Positions 52,850-62,618 of a stretch of DNA of 64,000 nt are shown piece after piece (the stretch's first letter is position 1; every line of letters begins with the position of its first letter). A model generated the notes under the pieces. It did not search any database, was not told the DNA's origin, and saw only the letters and a program-made list of their open reading frames with translations. Origin of the DNA: Pseudomonas antarctica. Lineage in GTDB: Bacteria; Pseudomonadota; Gammaproteobacteria; Pseudomonadales; Pseudomonadaceae. Both the position numbers and the translations under genes were made by a program. Location of the stretch: the NCBI RefSeq assembly GCF_001647715.1, contig NZ_CP015600.1, positions 6,076,001 to 6,140,000 on the forward strand. Direction: 5' to 3'.

Positions 52850-54208
52850 TCAGACGGCGAAGAGCAGGAATTCCCGCTCCCACGAACTGATCACGCGCTT
52901 GAAGTTTTCATGCTCGGCCCGCTTGACCGCGACGTAGCCTGTGATGAATTTTTGACCCAAATATTTTTCGATGGTCTTGCTGTTTTCCATACGCTCCAGG
53001 GCGTCTTCGATGGTCAACGGCAGGCGCAGGTTGCGGCGCTCGTAACCTCGGCCCACCACCGGCGCGCTCGGGTTATGGCCTTCGACCATACCGATGTAGC
53101 CGCACAGCAAGCTGGCGGCAATCGCCAGGTACGGATTGGCGTCGGCGCCCGGCAGGCGGTTTTCCACGCGACGGTTCTGCGGGCCGGCATCCGGTACGCG
53201 CAGGCCGACGGTGCGGTTTTCTTCGCCCCACTCCACGTTCACCGGCGCCGAGGTGTCGGGCAGGAAGCGGCGGAACGAGTTCACGTTCGGCGCAAACAGC
53301 GGCAGCAATTCAGGGATGAATTTCTGCAGGCCGCCAATGTGATTGAGGAACAGCTGGCTCATGGTCCCGTCTTCATTAGAGAAGACGTTCTTGCCGGTGG
53401 CGATGTCGATGATGCTCTGGTGCAAGTGCATCGCGCTGCCGGGCTCGCCGGTCATGGGCTTGGCCATGAAGGTGGCGGCTACGTTGTGCTTGAGCGCGGC
53501 CTCACGCATGGTGCGCTTGAACACCAGGATCTGGTCGGCCAGGGACAGCGCATCGCCATGACGGAAGTTGATTTCCATCTGCGCGGTGCCGTCCTCGTGG
53601 ATCAGGGTGTCGAGGTCAAGCTCCTGGAGTTCACACCAGTCGTAGACGTCTTCGAACAACGGGTCGAACTCGTTGGCCGCTTCTATAGAGAAGGACTGGC
53701 GACCGGTCTCCGGGCGCCCGGAACGGCCGATCGGCGGTTGCAGCGGGAAGTCCGGGTCTTCGCAGCGTTTGGTCAGGTAGAACTCCATTTCCGGCGCCAC
53801 GATCGGCTGCCAGCCTCGGTTGGCGTAGAGCTGGAGGACTTTCTTGAGCACATTGCGCGGCGACAGCTCGATCGGGTTGCCTTGCTTGTCGTAGGTGTCG
53901 TGAATCACCTGGGCGGTAGGCTCGATGGCCCAGGGCACCAGGAATACGGCGTTCTGGTCGGGACGGCAGATCATGTCGATGTCGGCCGGGTCGAGCAATT
54001 CGTAATAGATGTCGTCTTCGACATAGTCGCCGGTCACGGTCTGCAACAGAACGCTCTCGGGCAGGCGCATGCCTTTTTCGGCGATGAACTTGTTGGTCGG
54101 CGAGATCTTGCCCCGGGTGATGCCGGTGAGGTCGCCAATCATGCATTCGACTTCTGTGATCTTGTGGTCTTTCAACCAATCGGTGAGCTGGTCGAGGTTG
54201 TTACTCAT
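52850..54208 (-). CDS. spuB: Gamma-glutamylpolyamine synthetase, glutamine synthetase family
   Basis: A 452-residue GlnA-like enzyme that ligates glutamate to a polyamine with ATP (PuuA-like). Motifs of the glutamine-synthetase fold: APEMEFYL, DGTAQMEINFRHGD, GSAMHLHQSI, APNVNSFRRF and NRLPGADANPYLA. The start at 54208 has an AGAGG ribosome site 6 bases upstream. SpuI is a second enzyme of the same type on the other side of spuA. Confidence 0.9.
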   Translation of the reverse strand: MSNNLDQLTDWLKDHKITEVECMIGDLTGITRGKISPTNKFIAEKGMRLPESVLLQTVTGDYVEDDIYYELLDPADIDMICRPDQNAVFLVPWAIEPTAQVIHDTYDKQGNPIELSPRNVLKKVLQLYANRGWQPIVAPEMEFYLTKRCEDPDFPLQPPIGRSGRPETGRQSFSIEAANEFDPLFEDVYDWCELQELDLDTLIHEDGTAQMEINFRHGDALSLADQILVFKRTMREAALKHNVAATFMAKPMTGEPGSAMHLHQSIIDIATGKNVFSNEDGTMSQLFLNHIGGLQKFIPELLPLFAPNVNSFRRFLPDTSAPVNVEWGEENRTVGLRVPDAGPQNRRVENRLPGADANPYLAIAASLLCGYIGMVEGHNPSAPVVGRGYERRNLRLPLTIEDALERMENSKTIEKYLGQKFITGYVAVKRAEHENFKRVISSWEREFLLFAV

Positions 54209-54247
54209 AAATGCCTCTGGGCTGTGTTTCCTGACATCCATTAAAGG

Positions 54248-55027
54248 TCAGGCGTTGTTTGACGCAGCATCCGCGTCGCGTTGCATCGCCCGCGTTCGAC
54301 AGGCCGAGCCAAAGGCCTGGAAGATCGCGAGATAGTGCGGGTTAGAGCTTACCTGCCATTCGGGGTGCCATTGCACTCCTAAAGCAAAAGCCTTGCCCGC
54401 AGTGTAAGAAAAAGCTTCGATCAACCCATCCGGCGCAGTGGCTTCGACCTGCAGCCCCGGCGCCAGGCGATCAACGCCCTGGCCGTGAATCGAGTTGACC
54501 TGAATGGTCTGCGGCAACCCCAGGCTTGCCAGGACGCCATGCGGGGCGATCGCCACGGCGTGCGCCGGGCCGTACTGAATCTCCAGCGGCTGGGTGTCGT
54601 CTTCGCGGTGATCCATCATGCCCGGCACTTCATGAACCTTCTGGTGCAGGCTGCCACCCAACGCCACGTTCATTTCCTGGAACCCACGGCAGATGCCCAG
54701 CACCGGCACGCCTGCCGCAATCGCGGCACGCAGCAACGGCAGCGTGGTCTGGTCCCGTGCAGAATCATGAGCAGTCCCGGGCGCGCTGGCCGGACCGTCG
54801 TAGAGAAAGGGTTCGATATTGGAGGGGGAGCCGGTAAATAGAATGCCATCCAGACCGTCAAGAATATTGGCCGGGTCGAGCAAATCGCCCAAGGATGGAA
54901 TGATCAATGGCAAGCCCTTGGCAGCGATGGCCACTGCACGGACGTATTTGTCGCCACTGATGTGATAAGCATGCAGACCGACCTGTTTGGAGCAGGCGGT
55001 GACGCCGATTAACGGCAGGCGAGACAT
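54248..55027 (-). CDS. spuA: Gamma-glutamyl-polyamine/gamma-glutamyl-GABA hydrolase
   Basis: A 259-residue class I glutamine amidotransferase-like hydrolase (PuuD-like) that removes the gamma-glutamyl group. The nucleophile Cys is in LGICRGFQEMN, the oxyanion region in GSPSNIEPFL, and the catalytic His-Glu in GVQWHPEW near residue 215. First gene of the spuA-to-spuH minus-strand cluster. Divergent from spuI across a 278-base region. Confidence 0.9.
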   Translation of the reverse strand: MSRLPLIGVTACSKQVGLHAYHISGDKYVRAVAIAAKGLPLIIPSLGDLLDPANILDGLDGILFTGSPSNIEPFLYDGPASAPGTAHDSARDQTTLPLLRAAIAAGVPVLGICRGFQEMNVALGGSLHQKVHEVPGMMDHREDDTQPLEIQYGPAHAVAIAPHGVLASLGLPQTIQVNSIHGQGVDRLAPGLQVEATAPDGLIEAFSYTAGKAFALGVQWHPEWQVSSNPHYLAIFQAFGSACRTRAMQRDADAASNNA

Positions 55028-55156
55028 GAAGCACCCCGGTATTATTGCTGTTATGGGTTTGAATCGAGCTTAGCCTTGTTCATTTTTTTACACAACACCC
55101 CCGTAAAAAATACAACACGGCCCGCTCAAGCCTGCTAGTCCCAAGGCCTTCAAACC

Positions 55157-55222
55157 CAAAAAAACGCCCCAAAAAGCCCCAAAAAAGGCCTCAAGGCGCT
55201 TTTTTAGGGCAAAAAAGGCCTC
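55157..55222. other. A-tract/hairpin element in the spuA-spuI divergent region
   Basis: Runs of A alternate with GCCCC/GGCC blocks. AAAAAAGGCCTC occurs twice (55181-55192 and 55211-55222), 30 bases apart. GCCCCAAAAAAGGCC (55176-55190) faces GGCGCTTTTTTAGGGC (55195-55210) as a long imperfect hairpin with A and T runs inside the stem. It lies midway between two divergent promoters. Possibly an insulator, bent-DNA site or terminator acting in both directions. Confidence 0.55.
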
Positions 55223-55305
55223 GCTTGACTTCGGCAAGCCGTTCGGGTTGACTGAAACCAGAAAAGATCAATGATTGATATTTTTAACAACAAAGGTGTT
55301 GCATC

Positions 55306-56682
55306 ATGTCGGTACCCCCGCGTGCCGTTCAGCTTAACGAAGCGAACGCGTTCCTTAAGGATCATCCTGAGGTTCTGTACGTAGACCTTCTAATTGCGGA
55401 TATGAATGGTGTGGTGCGCGGCAAGCGCATCGAACGCACCAGCCTCCACAAGGTTTACGAGAAGGGCATTAACCTGCCTGCCTCTTTATTTGCCCTGGAT
55501 ATCAATGGCTCGACAGTGGAAAGCACTGGCCTGGGTCTGGACATCGGTGATGCTGACCGAATCTGTTATCCGATCCCTGACACCCTGTGCAATGAGCCGT
55601 GGCAAAAGCGCCCAACCGCGCAACTGCTGATGACCATGCACGAACTTGAAGGTGAACCTTTCTTCGCCGATCCTCGCGAAGTGCTCCGCCAAGTTGTCAG
55701 CAAGTTTGACGACCTCGGTCTGACCATCTGTGCTGCCTTCGAGCTTGAGTTCTACCTGATCGACCAGGAGAACGTGAACGGCCGCCCACAACCGCCCCGC
55801 TCGCCGATCTCCGGCAAACGCCCGCACTCGACACAGGTCTACCTGATCGACGACCTCGACGAATACGTCGACTGCCTCCAGGACATCCTGGAAGGTGCCA
55901 AAGAGCAAGGCATCCCGGCTGACGCCATCGTCAAGGAAAGTGCCCCGGCGCAGTTCGAAGTGAACCTGCACCACGTGGCCGACCCGATCAAGGCTTGCGA
56001 TTACGCCGTACTGCTCAAGCGCCTGATCAAGAACATCGCCTACGACCATGAGATGGACACCACCTTCATGGCCAAGCCTTACCCAGGCCAGGCAGGCAAT
56101 GGTTTGCACGTACACATTTCGATCCTGGACAAGGACGGCAAGAACATCTTTGCCAGCGAGGATCCCGAGCAGAACGCCGCATTGCGTCACGCGATCGGCG
56201 GTGTGCTCGAGACCCTACCCGCCCAAATGGCGTTCCTGTGCCCCAACGTCAACTCCTACCGTCGTTTCGGCGCACAGTTCTACGTGCCGAACTCGCCGTG
56301 CTGGGGCCTGGACAACCGCACTGTGGCGATTCGCGTACCCACGGGCTCCTCGGATGCCGTACGTATCGAACACCGTGTGGCCGGCGCCGACGCCAACCCT
56401 TACCTGCTGATGGCTTCGGTCCTGGCAGGCGTGCACCACGGTCTGACCAACAAGATCGAGCCTGGCGCTCCAGTGGAAGGCAACAGCTACGAGCAGAACG
56501 AACAGAGCCTGCCGAACAACCTGCGCGATGCCCTGCGCGAGTTGGACGACAGCGAGGTGATGGCCAAGTACATCGATCCTAAATACATCGATATCTTCGT
56601 CGCCTGTAAGGAAAGTGAGCTGGAAGAGTTCGAACACTCCATCTCCGACCTTGAGTACAACTGGTACCTGCATACCGTGTAA
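55306..56682 (+). CDS. spuI: Gamma-glutamylpolyamine synthetase, glutamine synthetase family
   Basis: A 458-residue GlnA-family enzyme related to SpuB: AAFELEFYLI, AQFEVNLHHV, GNGLHVHISIL, CPNVNSYRRF and EHRVAGADANPYLLM. An AAAGGTG ribosome site lies at 55292-55298. In PAO1 its orthologue glutamylates diverse polyamines, apparently with substrates that differ from SpuB. TTGACT at 55248 could be a -35 but no convincing -10 follows. Followed by a terminator. Confidence 0.92.
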   Translation: MSVPPRAVQLNEANAFLKDHPEVLYVDLLIADMNGVVRGKRIERTSLHKVYEKGINLPASLFALDINGSTVESTGLGLDIGDADRICYPIPDTLCNEPWQKRPTAQLLMTMHELEGEPFFADPREVLRQVVSKFDDLGLTICAAFELEFYLIDQENVNGRPQPPRSPISGKRPHSTQVYLIDDLDEYVDCLQDILEGAKEQGIPADAIVKESAPAQFEVNLHHVADPIKACDYAVLLKRLIKNIAYDHEMDTTFMAKPYPGQAGNGLHVHISILDKDGKNIFASEDPEQNAALRHAIGGVLETLPAQMAFLCPNVNSYRRFGAQFYVPNSPCWGLDNRTVAIRVPTGSSDAVRIEHRVAGADANPYLLMASVLAGVHHGLTNKIEPGAPVEGNSYEQNEQSLPNNLRDALRELDDSEVMAKYIDPKYIDIFVACKESELEEFEHSISDLEYNWYLHTV

Positions 56683-56697
56683 GCAGTGGTTGTACTG

Positions 56698-56735
56698 AAA
56701 AACGCCTCCGGCCTTTGGTCTGTGGCGTTTTTTTA
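56698..56735 (+). terminator. Rho-independent terminator of spuI
   Basis: Stem AACGCC (56701-56706) with GGCGTT (56724-56729), loop region with a second small pairing (CCGGCC / TGG), followed by a run of seven T (56728-56734). Confidence 0.85.
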
Positions 56736-56765
56736 TGGGTTTCTTCCGGTTGACCGAGTCGGCCT

Positions 56766-56849
56766 CATCGGGAGCAAGCCCCCTCCCACACTTGACTGCT
56801 TTTCAAGGTTGGAACTCAGTCAACTGTGGGAGGGGCTTGCTCCCGATGG
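56766..56849. repeat. REP pair (GGGGCTTGCTCCC sub-type)
   Basis: Arms CATCGGGAGCAAGCCCCCTC and the facing GTGGGAGGGGCTTGCTCCCG; a different sub-type from the GGCTTGCCTGC copies. Between spuI and the TetR gene. Confidence 0.93.
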
Positions 56850-56911
56850 CGCCTTGGCAGACAACACCGGTTCCTGCTCATACAATGCCCGCTGCCTTGT
56901 AGGAGACTTCC

Positions 56912-57553
56912 ATGACCACCCGCCCTGCCGCCCCTCGCAAACCCCGCGCCCGCAGCCAGGCCAGGATCGATGCGATCCTTGATGCCGCCCGCACGTTGCT
57001 GGCGACCGAAGGCGTGGCCAGTTTGTCGATCTACAGCGTGGCGGAACGGGCACAGATTCCACCGTCGTCGGTGTATCACTTTTTCGCCAGCGTGCCGGCG
57101 CTACTGGAAGCGTTGACCGCCGATGTGCATGCGGCATTCCGCGCAGCCATCCAGACGCCTATCGAGCATGCTGCACTCAAGCACTGGCGCGATCTGTCCT
57201 GCATCGTCGAACAGCGCATGCTCACGGTCTACGAGCACGACGCCGCCGCCCGCCAGTTGATCCTGGCTCAGCATGGGCTCACCGAAGTGACCCAGGCCGA
57301 CCGCCAGCATGATCTGGAGTTGGGGGATTTGATGCTGGCCGTGTTCAACCGCCACTTCGAAGTGCCGACGCTGCCTGAGGATGTGGATGTGTTCGCCTTG
57401 GCGCTGGAACTGAGCGACCGCGTCTATGCGCGCTCGGTGCATCAGCATGGGCAGATTACGCCGCGCATGGCGGAAGAAGGGATGCGGGTGTTTGATGCGT
57501 ATGTGGGGCTTTATTTGCCGGCGTACTTGCCAAAGCGGGCGGTGACTGGCTGA
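56912..57553 (+). CDS. TetR-family regulator
   Basis: A 213-residue TetR protein. The N-terminal HTH covers residues 14-60 (IDAILDAARTLLATEGVASL, then IYSVAERAQIPPSSVYHFF); the ligand domain is helical. TAGGAG precedes the ATG. It follows spuI on the same strand with its own REP and terminator in between, and may govern polyamine genes; in PAO1 a TetR (AguR, PA0294) lies near this place, but orthology is not shown here. Convergent with ssuF. Confidence 0.8.
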   Translation: MTTRPAAPRKPRARSQARIDAILDAARTLLATEGVASLSIYSVAERAQIPPSSVYHFFASVPALLEALTADVHAAFRAAIQTPIEHAALKHWRDLSCIVEQRMLTVYEHDAAARQLILAQHGLTEVTQADRQHDLELGDLMLAVFNRHFEVPTLPEDVDVFALALELSDRVYARSVHQHGQITPRMAEEGMRVFDAYVGLYLPAYLPKRAVTG

Positions 57554-57575
57554 TTGATGCATTGCCTGGGCAGGC

Positions 57576-57603
57576 GCCATCGCGGGCTTGCTCGCGAAAG
57601 CGG
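57576..57603. repeat. Degenerate single REP arm
   Basis: GCCATCGCGGGCTTGCTCGCGAAAGCG resembles half a REP unit with mixed arm elements; the facing arm is absent. Confidence 0.5.
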
Positions 57604-57627
57604 CCTTAAAAGCACCGCAAATCCCGA

Positions 57628-57843
57628 TCACAACTTGGCGATCGACACCTCGGTGGACTTAACGAAGGCAATCACTTCGCTGCCAATCACCAACTCCAGC
57701 TCTTTGACCGAGCGGGTGGTGATGACAGACGTCACGATACCGGACGCCGTCTGCACGTCGATTTCCGACAGCACGTCACCTTCTACGATTTCCTTGATAG
57801 TGCCTTTGAACTGGTTACGCACGTTGATGGCTTTAATAGTCAT
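57628..57843 (-). CDS. ssuF: SsuF-type molybdopterin-binding (TOBE/Mop) protein
   Basis: A 71-residue single Mop/TOBE domain protein (MTIKAINVRNQFKGTIKEI, SGIVTSVITTRSVKELEL, GSEVIAFVKSTEVSI). Such a protein is the last gene of the P. putida ssuEADCBF operon. It begins 28 bases after ssuB. It may bind oxyanions such as molybdate or sulfate-like ligands; the role in sulfonate use is unclear. Confidence 0.87.
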   Translation of the reverse strand: MTIKAINVRNQFKGTIKEIVEGDVLSEIDVQTASGIVTSVITTRSVKELELVIGSEVIAFVKSTEVSIAKL

Positions 57844-57871
57844 GGTGTTCTTCCTTCGAGGGACAAGTGAG

Positions 57872-58678
57872 TTATTGCGCCCAACGCAATTGCGTCGGCA
57901 GCGGTGAAACAGGTTCGGGTTCCGGCGGCGTGCCGGGCAGCGACAGCACACGGTTAAGCACTTCGGCCTCCAGCGCTGCCAGGCGATGCGACCCACGGGC
58001 GCGGGGTCGCGGCAGATCGACAATCAGGTCGAGGCCGACTTCACCGTCTTCGATCAGGATTACCCGGTCGGCAATCGCCACGGCCTCGCTGACATCGTGG
58101 GTCACCAGCAACACGGTGAAGCCGTGCTTCTGCCACAGGTTTTCGATCAGTTGCTGCATCTCGATGCGCGTCAGGGCGTCCAACGCTCCCAAAGGCTCAT
58201 CCAGCAGCAGCAGGCGCGGTTGGTGAATCAGCGCACGCGCCAAGGCCACCCGCTGCTTCTGGCCACCGGACAACGCCGCCGGCCACTCATTCGCACGCTC
58301 GGCCAGGCCGACCGCCTCCAGCGCATCCAGCGCTTTGGGGCGCCAGTTACCTTTGAGGCCCAGGCCCACGTTGTCGATGATCTTTTTCCACGGCAGCAGG
58401 CGGGCTTCCTGGAACATCAACCGCGTGTCCTCAATCGCTTCGCTCAGCGGTGCGGAGCCGGCCAACAGTTCGCCGCCGCTGGCTTTGTCCAGCCCGGCCA
58501 GCAGGCGCAGCAAGGTACTTTTGCCACACCCACTGCGACCGACCACGGCCACAAACTGCCCAGCGGGGATGTGCAGGTCGATGTCCTTGAGCACTTCCCG
58601 CGCACCAAAGGCCTTGCGCAATTTGCGCACCGCCAGCGGGATACCCTTGAGCAGGCGTGGAGGTTGTTGAGCGGTCAT
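57872..58678 (-). CDS. ssuB: Sulfonate ABC transporter ATPase
   Basis: A 268-residue ABC ATPase. Walker A is GRSGCGKST, signature [15 protein letters not shown], Walker [14 protein letters not shown]-loop [10 protein letters not shown]. Energises alkanesulfonate import through SsuC. Start overlaps the ssuC stop by four bases. Confidence 0.93.
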   Translation of the reverse strand: MTAQQPPRLLKGIPLAVRKLRKAFGAREVLKDIDLHIPAGQFVAVVGRSGCGKSTLLRLLAGLDKASGGELLAGSAPLSEAIEDTRLMFQEARLLPWKKIIDNVGLGLKGNWRPKALDALEAVGLAERANEWPAALSGGQKQRVALARALIHQPRLLLLDEPLGALDALTRIEMQQLIENLWQKHGFTVLLVTHDVSEAVAIADRVILIEDGEVGLDLIVDLPRPRARGSHRLAALEAEVLNRVLSLPGTPPEPEPVSPLPTQLRWAQ

Positions 58679-59463
58679 GCCGCACCTCCTTTATTCACTT
58701 GGTAAGCCGGATGCCAGCGCAGCCACACACGTTCCAGGCCGCGAGCAGCCAGGTCGGCGAGCTTGCCGAGGATGGCGTACATGACGATGGCCAATACCAC
58801 CACGTCGGTTTGCAGGAATTCACGGGCGTTCATCGCCAGGTAACCAATGCCGGAGCTGGCCGAGATGGTTTCCGCCACGATCAGCGTCAACCACATAAAG
58901 CCCAGCGCAAAACGCACGCCCACCAGAATCGAAGGCAATGCGCCCGGCAGGATCACCTGACGGAACAAGCTGAAGCCGGACAAGCCGTAGCTGCGCGCCA
59001 TTTCCACCAGCGCCGGGTCGACGTTGCGAATGCCGTGATACGTGTTCAGGTAGATCGGGAACAGCGTGCCGAGGGCGACCAGGAAAATCTTCGCGGTCTC
59101 GTCAATGCCGAACCACAGGATCACCAGCGGAATCAGCGCCAGGTGTGGCACGTTGCGGATCATCTGCACCGAGCTGTCCAACAGGCGTTCGCCCCATTTC
59201 GACAGGCCGGTGATAAAGCCCAGGGCCAGGCCGATGCTGCCACCGATCACAAAGCCCAGGCCGGCACGCCAGCCGCTGATGGCCAGGTGCGTCCAGATTT
59301 CGCCGCTGCGCACCAGGTTAACCCCGGCTTCGATCACCGCACTCGGCGCCGGCAGAATGCGTGTCGACAACCAACCCGCCGACACCGACAACTGCCACAC
59401 CGCCAGCAACAAGATCGGCAGCACCCAGGGCGCGACGCGATGGCTTAGTTTTTCAACGTTCAT
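58675..59463 (-). CDS. ssuC: Sulfonate ABC transporter permease
   Basis: A 262-residue inner-membrane permease with about six helices and the SsuC/TauC-type EAA loop [25 protein letters not shown] region. Starts 9 bases after ssuD and overlaps ssuB. Confidence 0.93.
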   Translation of the reverse strand: MNVEKLSHRVAPWVLPILLLAVWQLSVSAGWLSTRILPAPSAVIEAGVNLVRSGEIWTHLAISGWRAGLGFVIGGSIGLALGFITGLSKWGERLLDSSVQMIRNVPHLALIPLVILWFGIDETAKIFLVALGTLFPIYLNTYHGIRNVDPALVEMARSYGLSGFSLFRQVILPGALPSILVGVRFALGFMWLTLIVAETISASSGIGYLAMNAREFLQTDVVVLAIVMYAILGKLADLAARGLERVWLRWHPAYQVNKGGAA

Positions 59464-59472
59464 GACGGCGCC

Positions 59473-60621
59473 TCAGCTCTGCGACGCAGCTTTGGGAAGG
59501 ATGTCGTTGGCGACCATCTCGCCGAACGGGCTGACGTAACCGGCGCTTTTCGGCAACTCGGGACGTTCGATGTCCAGGTGCGGGAACAACAGCTCAGCCA
59601 CGCGGTACGACTCTTCCAGGTGTGGATAACCGGAGAAGATGAAGGTATCGATGCCCAGCGCAGCGTATTCATTGACACGTGCCGCAACGGTTGGGCCATC
59701 ACCCACCAGCGCAGTACCCGCACCACCGCGTACCAGGCCGACACCGGCCCACAGGTTGGGGCTGACTTCGAGGTTGTCACGGTTACCGCCGTGTAAGGCC
59801 GCCATGCGTTGCTGGCCGACGGAATCGAAGCGCGCGAGGGAGGCCTGGGCACGGGCGATGGTCTCGTCGTCCAAGTGGGAGATCAGTTTGTCCGCAGCTT
59901 TCCACGCCTCATCGTTGGTTTCACGCACGATCACATGCAGGCGAATACCGAAGCGCACCGTGCGCCCAAGTTTCGCGGCCTTGGCCCGCACCTGTTCGAT
60001 TTTTTCAGCGACAGCGGCCGGAGGCTCGCCCCAGGTCAGCACCATTTCCACTTGTTCAGCGGCCAGGTCCTGGGCGGCTTCGGAGGAGCCGCCGAAGTAC
60101 AGCGGCGGACGCGGCTGCTGGATCGGCGGGTAGAGCAATTTGGCGCCTTTGACGCTGATGTGTTCACCGTCGTAATCCACGGTTTCACCTTCCAGCACGC
60201 GACGCCAGATGCGGGTGAATTCCACGGAGGCCTGATAGCGCTCTTCGTGGCTGAGGAACAAACCGTCGCCGGCCAGCTCTTCCGGATCACCACCGGTCAC
60301 CAGGTTAAACAGCGCACGGCCACCGGACAGGCGGTCCAGGGTCGCCGCCTGACGCGCAGCCACCGTCGGGGAAATGATCCCGGGGCGCAGGGCGACAAGG
60401 AATTTCAGACGCTGGGTCACCGGGATCAGCGAGGCGGCCACCAGCCACGAGTCTTCGCAGGAGCGGCCGGTCGGGATCAACACCCCGCCGAAACCCAGGC
60501 GGTCGGCCGCCTGTGCCACTTGTTGCAGGTAACCATGGTCGACGGCGCGAGCGCCTTCGGCGGTACCCAGGTAATGGCCGTCGCCGTGGGTAGGCAGGAA
60601 CCAGAAAATATTGAGGCTCAT
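59473..60621 (-). CDS. ssuD: FMNH2-dependent alkanesulfonate monooxygenase
   Basis: A 382-residue bacterial-luciferase-like monooxygenase that uses reduced FMN from SsuE to convert alkanesulfonates to aldehyde plus sulfite. Motifs: [20 protein letters not shown] at the start, [10 protein letters not shown] with the conserved Cys55, and [12 protein letters not shown] with the conserved Arg and His. The length equals E. coli SsuD (381). The start at 60621 has CAGGAGACAACTCC upstream. Confidence 0.95.
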   Translation of the reverse strand: MSLNIFWFLPTHGDGHYLGTAEGARAVDHGYLQQVAQAADRLGFGGVLIPTGRSCEDSWLVAASLIPVTQRLKFLVALRPGIISPTVAARQAATLDRLSGGRALFNLVTGGDPEELAGDGLFLSHEERYQASVEFTRIWRRVLEGETVDYDGEHISVKGAKLLYPPIQQPRPPLYFGGSSEAAQDLAAEQVEMVLTWGEPPAAVAEKIEQVRAKAAKLGRTVRFGIRLHVIVRETNDEAWKAADKLISHLDDETIARAQASLARFDSVGQQRMAALHGGNRDNLEVSPNLWAGVGLVRGGAGTALVGDGPTVAARVNEYAALGIDTFIFSGYPHLEESYRVAELLFPHLDIERPELPKSAGYVSPFGEMVANDILPKAASQS

Positions 60622-60646
60622 GGAGTTGTCTCCTGAAGAAGTCGAA

Positions 60647-61615
60647 TTACGGCGCTTTGGCAACGGCGGCGGGTGGCGTCCAGATCACGTCCTTGATGCT
60701 CAAGGGTTTGGGGATCAATTTGAGCTGGTAGAAGCTGTCGGCGATTTTCTGCTGGGCGGCGACCACTTCCGGGGTCAGGAACAATGCGCCGTAGCCTTGG
60801 CGTTTCACCGAGGTCAGGGTGATGTCAGCGGGCAGGCCGAGCAGCGGTGCGACTTGTTCCGTGACTTCCTGCGGGTTGGCTTTGGACCACTCGCCTACCG
60901 CACGCACTTCTTCCACCAGCGCCTTGATCACATCCGGGTGCTGTGTGGCGTAAGGTTTGGTGGCCAGGTAGAACTGGTGGTTGTCGGCGATGCCGGTGCC
61001 GTCACGCAGGGTGCGCGCTTGCAGTTGTTTCTCGGCGGCGGCCTGGTACGGGTCCCAGATCACCCAGGCGTCTACGCTGCCTCGCTCGAACGCGGCGCGG
61101 GCATCGGCGGGCGGCAGGAACACGGTGTGCACGTCGGTGTATTTCAGGCCGGCATCCTCCAGGGCGCGTACCAGCAGGTAGTGCACGTTGGAGCCTTTGT
61201 TGAGCACGATTTTCTTGCCCTTGAGCTCGGCCACGGACTTGATCGTCGAGTCTTTGGGCACCAGGATCGCTTCACTGGTCGGTGCTGGCGGTTCGTAGGC
61301 GACATAAAGCAGATCGGCGCCGGCGGCCTGGGCGAATACCGGCGGGGTTTCGCCGGTGACGCCGAAGTCGATGGAACCGACGTTCAGGCCTTCGAGCAGT
61401 TGCGGGCCACCGGGGAATTCCGTCCACTGCACCTGCACGCCCTGGGCGGCCAGGCGTTTTTCCAGGGTGCCCTTGGCCTTGAGCAACACGAGGGTGCCGT
61501 ACTTCTGATAACCGATCCGCAGGGTTTCGGCGGCGTGGGCTTGAACCATGGCGCCGAAGGACACAGCCGCAGCAAACAGTGCGACCAGACCACGACGCAA
61601 GATGACAGTGCGCAT
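60647..61615 (-). CDS. ssuA: Sulfonate ABC transporter substrate-binding protein
   Basis: A 322-residue periplasmic binding protein of the TauA/SsuA type. The signal peptide ([20 protein letters not shown]) is cleaved near AHA at 26-28. Family motifs: [70 protein letters not shown]. It binds aliphatic sulfonates. Follows ssuE by 94 bases and precedes ssuD by 25. Confidence 0.93.
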   Translation of the reverse strand: MRTVILRRGLVALFAAAVSFGAMVQAHAAETLRIGYQKYGTLVLLKAKGTLEKRLAAQGVQVQWTEFPGGPQLLEGLNVGSIDFGVTGETPPVFAQAAGADLLYVAYEPPAPTSEAILVPKDSTIKSVAELKGKKIVLNKGSNVHYLLVRALEDAGLKYTDVHTVFLPPADARAAFERGSVDAWVIWDPYQAAAEKQLQARTLRDGTGIADNHQFYLATKPYATQHPDVIKALVEEVRAVGEWSKANPQEVTEQVAPLLGLPADITLTSVKRQGYGALFLTPEVVAAQQKIADSFYQLKLIPKPLSIKDVIWTPPAAVAKAP

Positions 61616-61709
61616 GGCGCTCTCTCCAAAAAATGCGATTAGGGGGTTGGCTGCACCTGCTTGGCCGTTGGCGGCTGAGTAAGGTGAGTACTACACAATC
61701 CGGTAAGAC

Positions 61710-62303
61710 TTAAATGCTCCAGCGAGCACTCAATAAACGGTCATTCAACACATTGGGATCAAGGGGTTTTGGGCGACGGGCCATGGCGCTATAGAGCGTC
61801 TCCAGGGCCTCGTGCAAACGCTGTTCAAGCACCGGCACCAGTTGCGCCTGGGCACTGCCTTCGCCGTAAGCGATCTGGCTGTCTTCGGCAAAGATGCCGT
61901 GGAGCAACTCTTGGGCTTTGAGGGCCGACAACACCGGCTTCAAGGCGTAGTCCACCGCCAGCATGTGGGCGATGCTGCCGCCGGTGGCCATCGGTAAGAC
62001 GATCTTGTGAGCCAGGGCGCGCTCAGGCAGCAGATCGAGCACGGTTTTCAGCGCGCCCGAGAACGAGGCCTTGTACACCGGCGTGGCGATGACCAGGCCG
62101 TCGGCGTTGGCGACTTGCTGCAACAGATCGATAACTTTGGGGCTGTCGAAGCGGGCGTGCAGCAAGTCTTCGGCCGGGAAGTCCCGTATCTGATAACTCA
62201 CGACTTCCACGCCTTTGTCTTGCAGCCACTGACGGGTTTTTTCCAGCAAGACCCCGGAGCGGGAACGCTGGCTGGGACTGCCTCCAAGTGTTACGACCAA
62301 CAT
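61710..62303 (-). CDS. ssuE: NADPH-dependent FMN reductase (SsuE)
   Basis: A 197-residue flavodoxin-like reductase that supplies FMNH2 to SsuD. FMN-binding elements: [17 protein letters not shown] near the N terminus, [14 protein letters not shown] in the middle, and [20 protein letters not shown]. First gene of the ssu operon. The upstream region up to lsfA is AT-rich and likely contains the sulfur-starvation promoter. Confidence 0.94.
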   Translation of the reverse strand: MLVVTLGGSPSQRSRSGVLLEKTRQWLQDKGVEVVSYQIRDFPAEDLLHARFDSPKVIDLLQQVANADGLVIATPVYKASFSGALKTVLDLLPERALAHKIVLPMATGGSIAHMLAVDYALKPVLSALKAQELLHGIFAEDSQIAYGEGSAQAQLVPVLEQRLHEALETLYSAMARRPKPLDPNVLNDRLLSARWSI

Positions 62304-62454
62304 GCAGGTATTCCTTGAGCAAGTGTCGGCGGTTCGCTGTGTGCGGTGGCGCCAAGATGGGACAGACCATATCAGCTGATTTATATATCTATAAATCTTA
62401 TTTTTTCATTTGTTTATTCCCTAAAAATATATGAGATTTATGAATCTTCAGACG

Positions 62455-62479
62455 AAAAAAAAGGCCGTCGAAACGGCCT
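62455..62479 (-). terminator. Terminator of lsfA
   Basis: Read on the minus strand: AGGCCGT-TTCG-ACGGCCT (62479-62462) followed by seven T (62461-62455). Confidence 0.9.
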
Positions 62480-62537
62480 GAAAACCCCTGCTGTGTGAGA
62501 CGGTCTACAACTTGAAACCTGTGTCCATTTGAAGTCT

Positions 62538-62610
62538 GCTATCGCGGGCAAGCCCGGCTCCCACAGTTGACCGCATTCCCCTGTGGGAGCGGGCTTGCCC
62601 GCGATAGCGG
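62538..62610. repeat. REP pair downstream of lsfA
   Basis: Arms GCTATCGCGGGCAAGCCCGG and facing GGGCTTGCCCGCGATAGC with GTGGGAGC cores and a short spacer. Confidence 0.93.
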
Positions 62611-62618
62611 TTTCAGCC

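Larger units (their letters stand above)
62304..62618. other. 315-base intergenic region between ssuE and lsfA
   Basis: 62380-62450 is strongly AT-rich and upstream of ssuE, which is typical of its promoter. 62455-62479 is the terminator of lsfA. 62538-62610 is a REP pair. The rest holds nothing I recognise. Confidence 0.7.
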
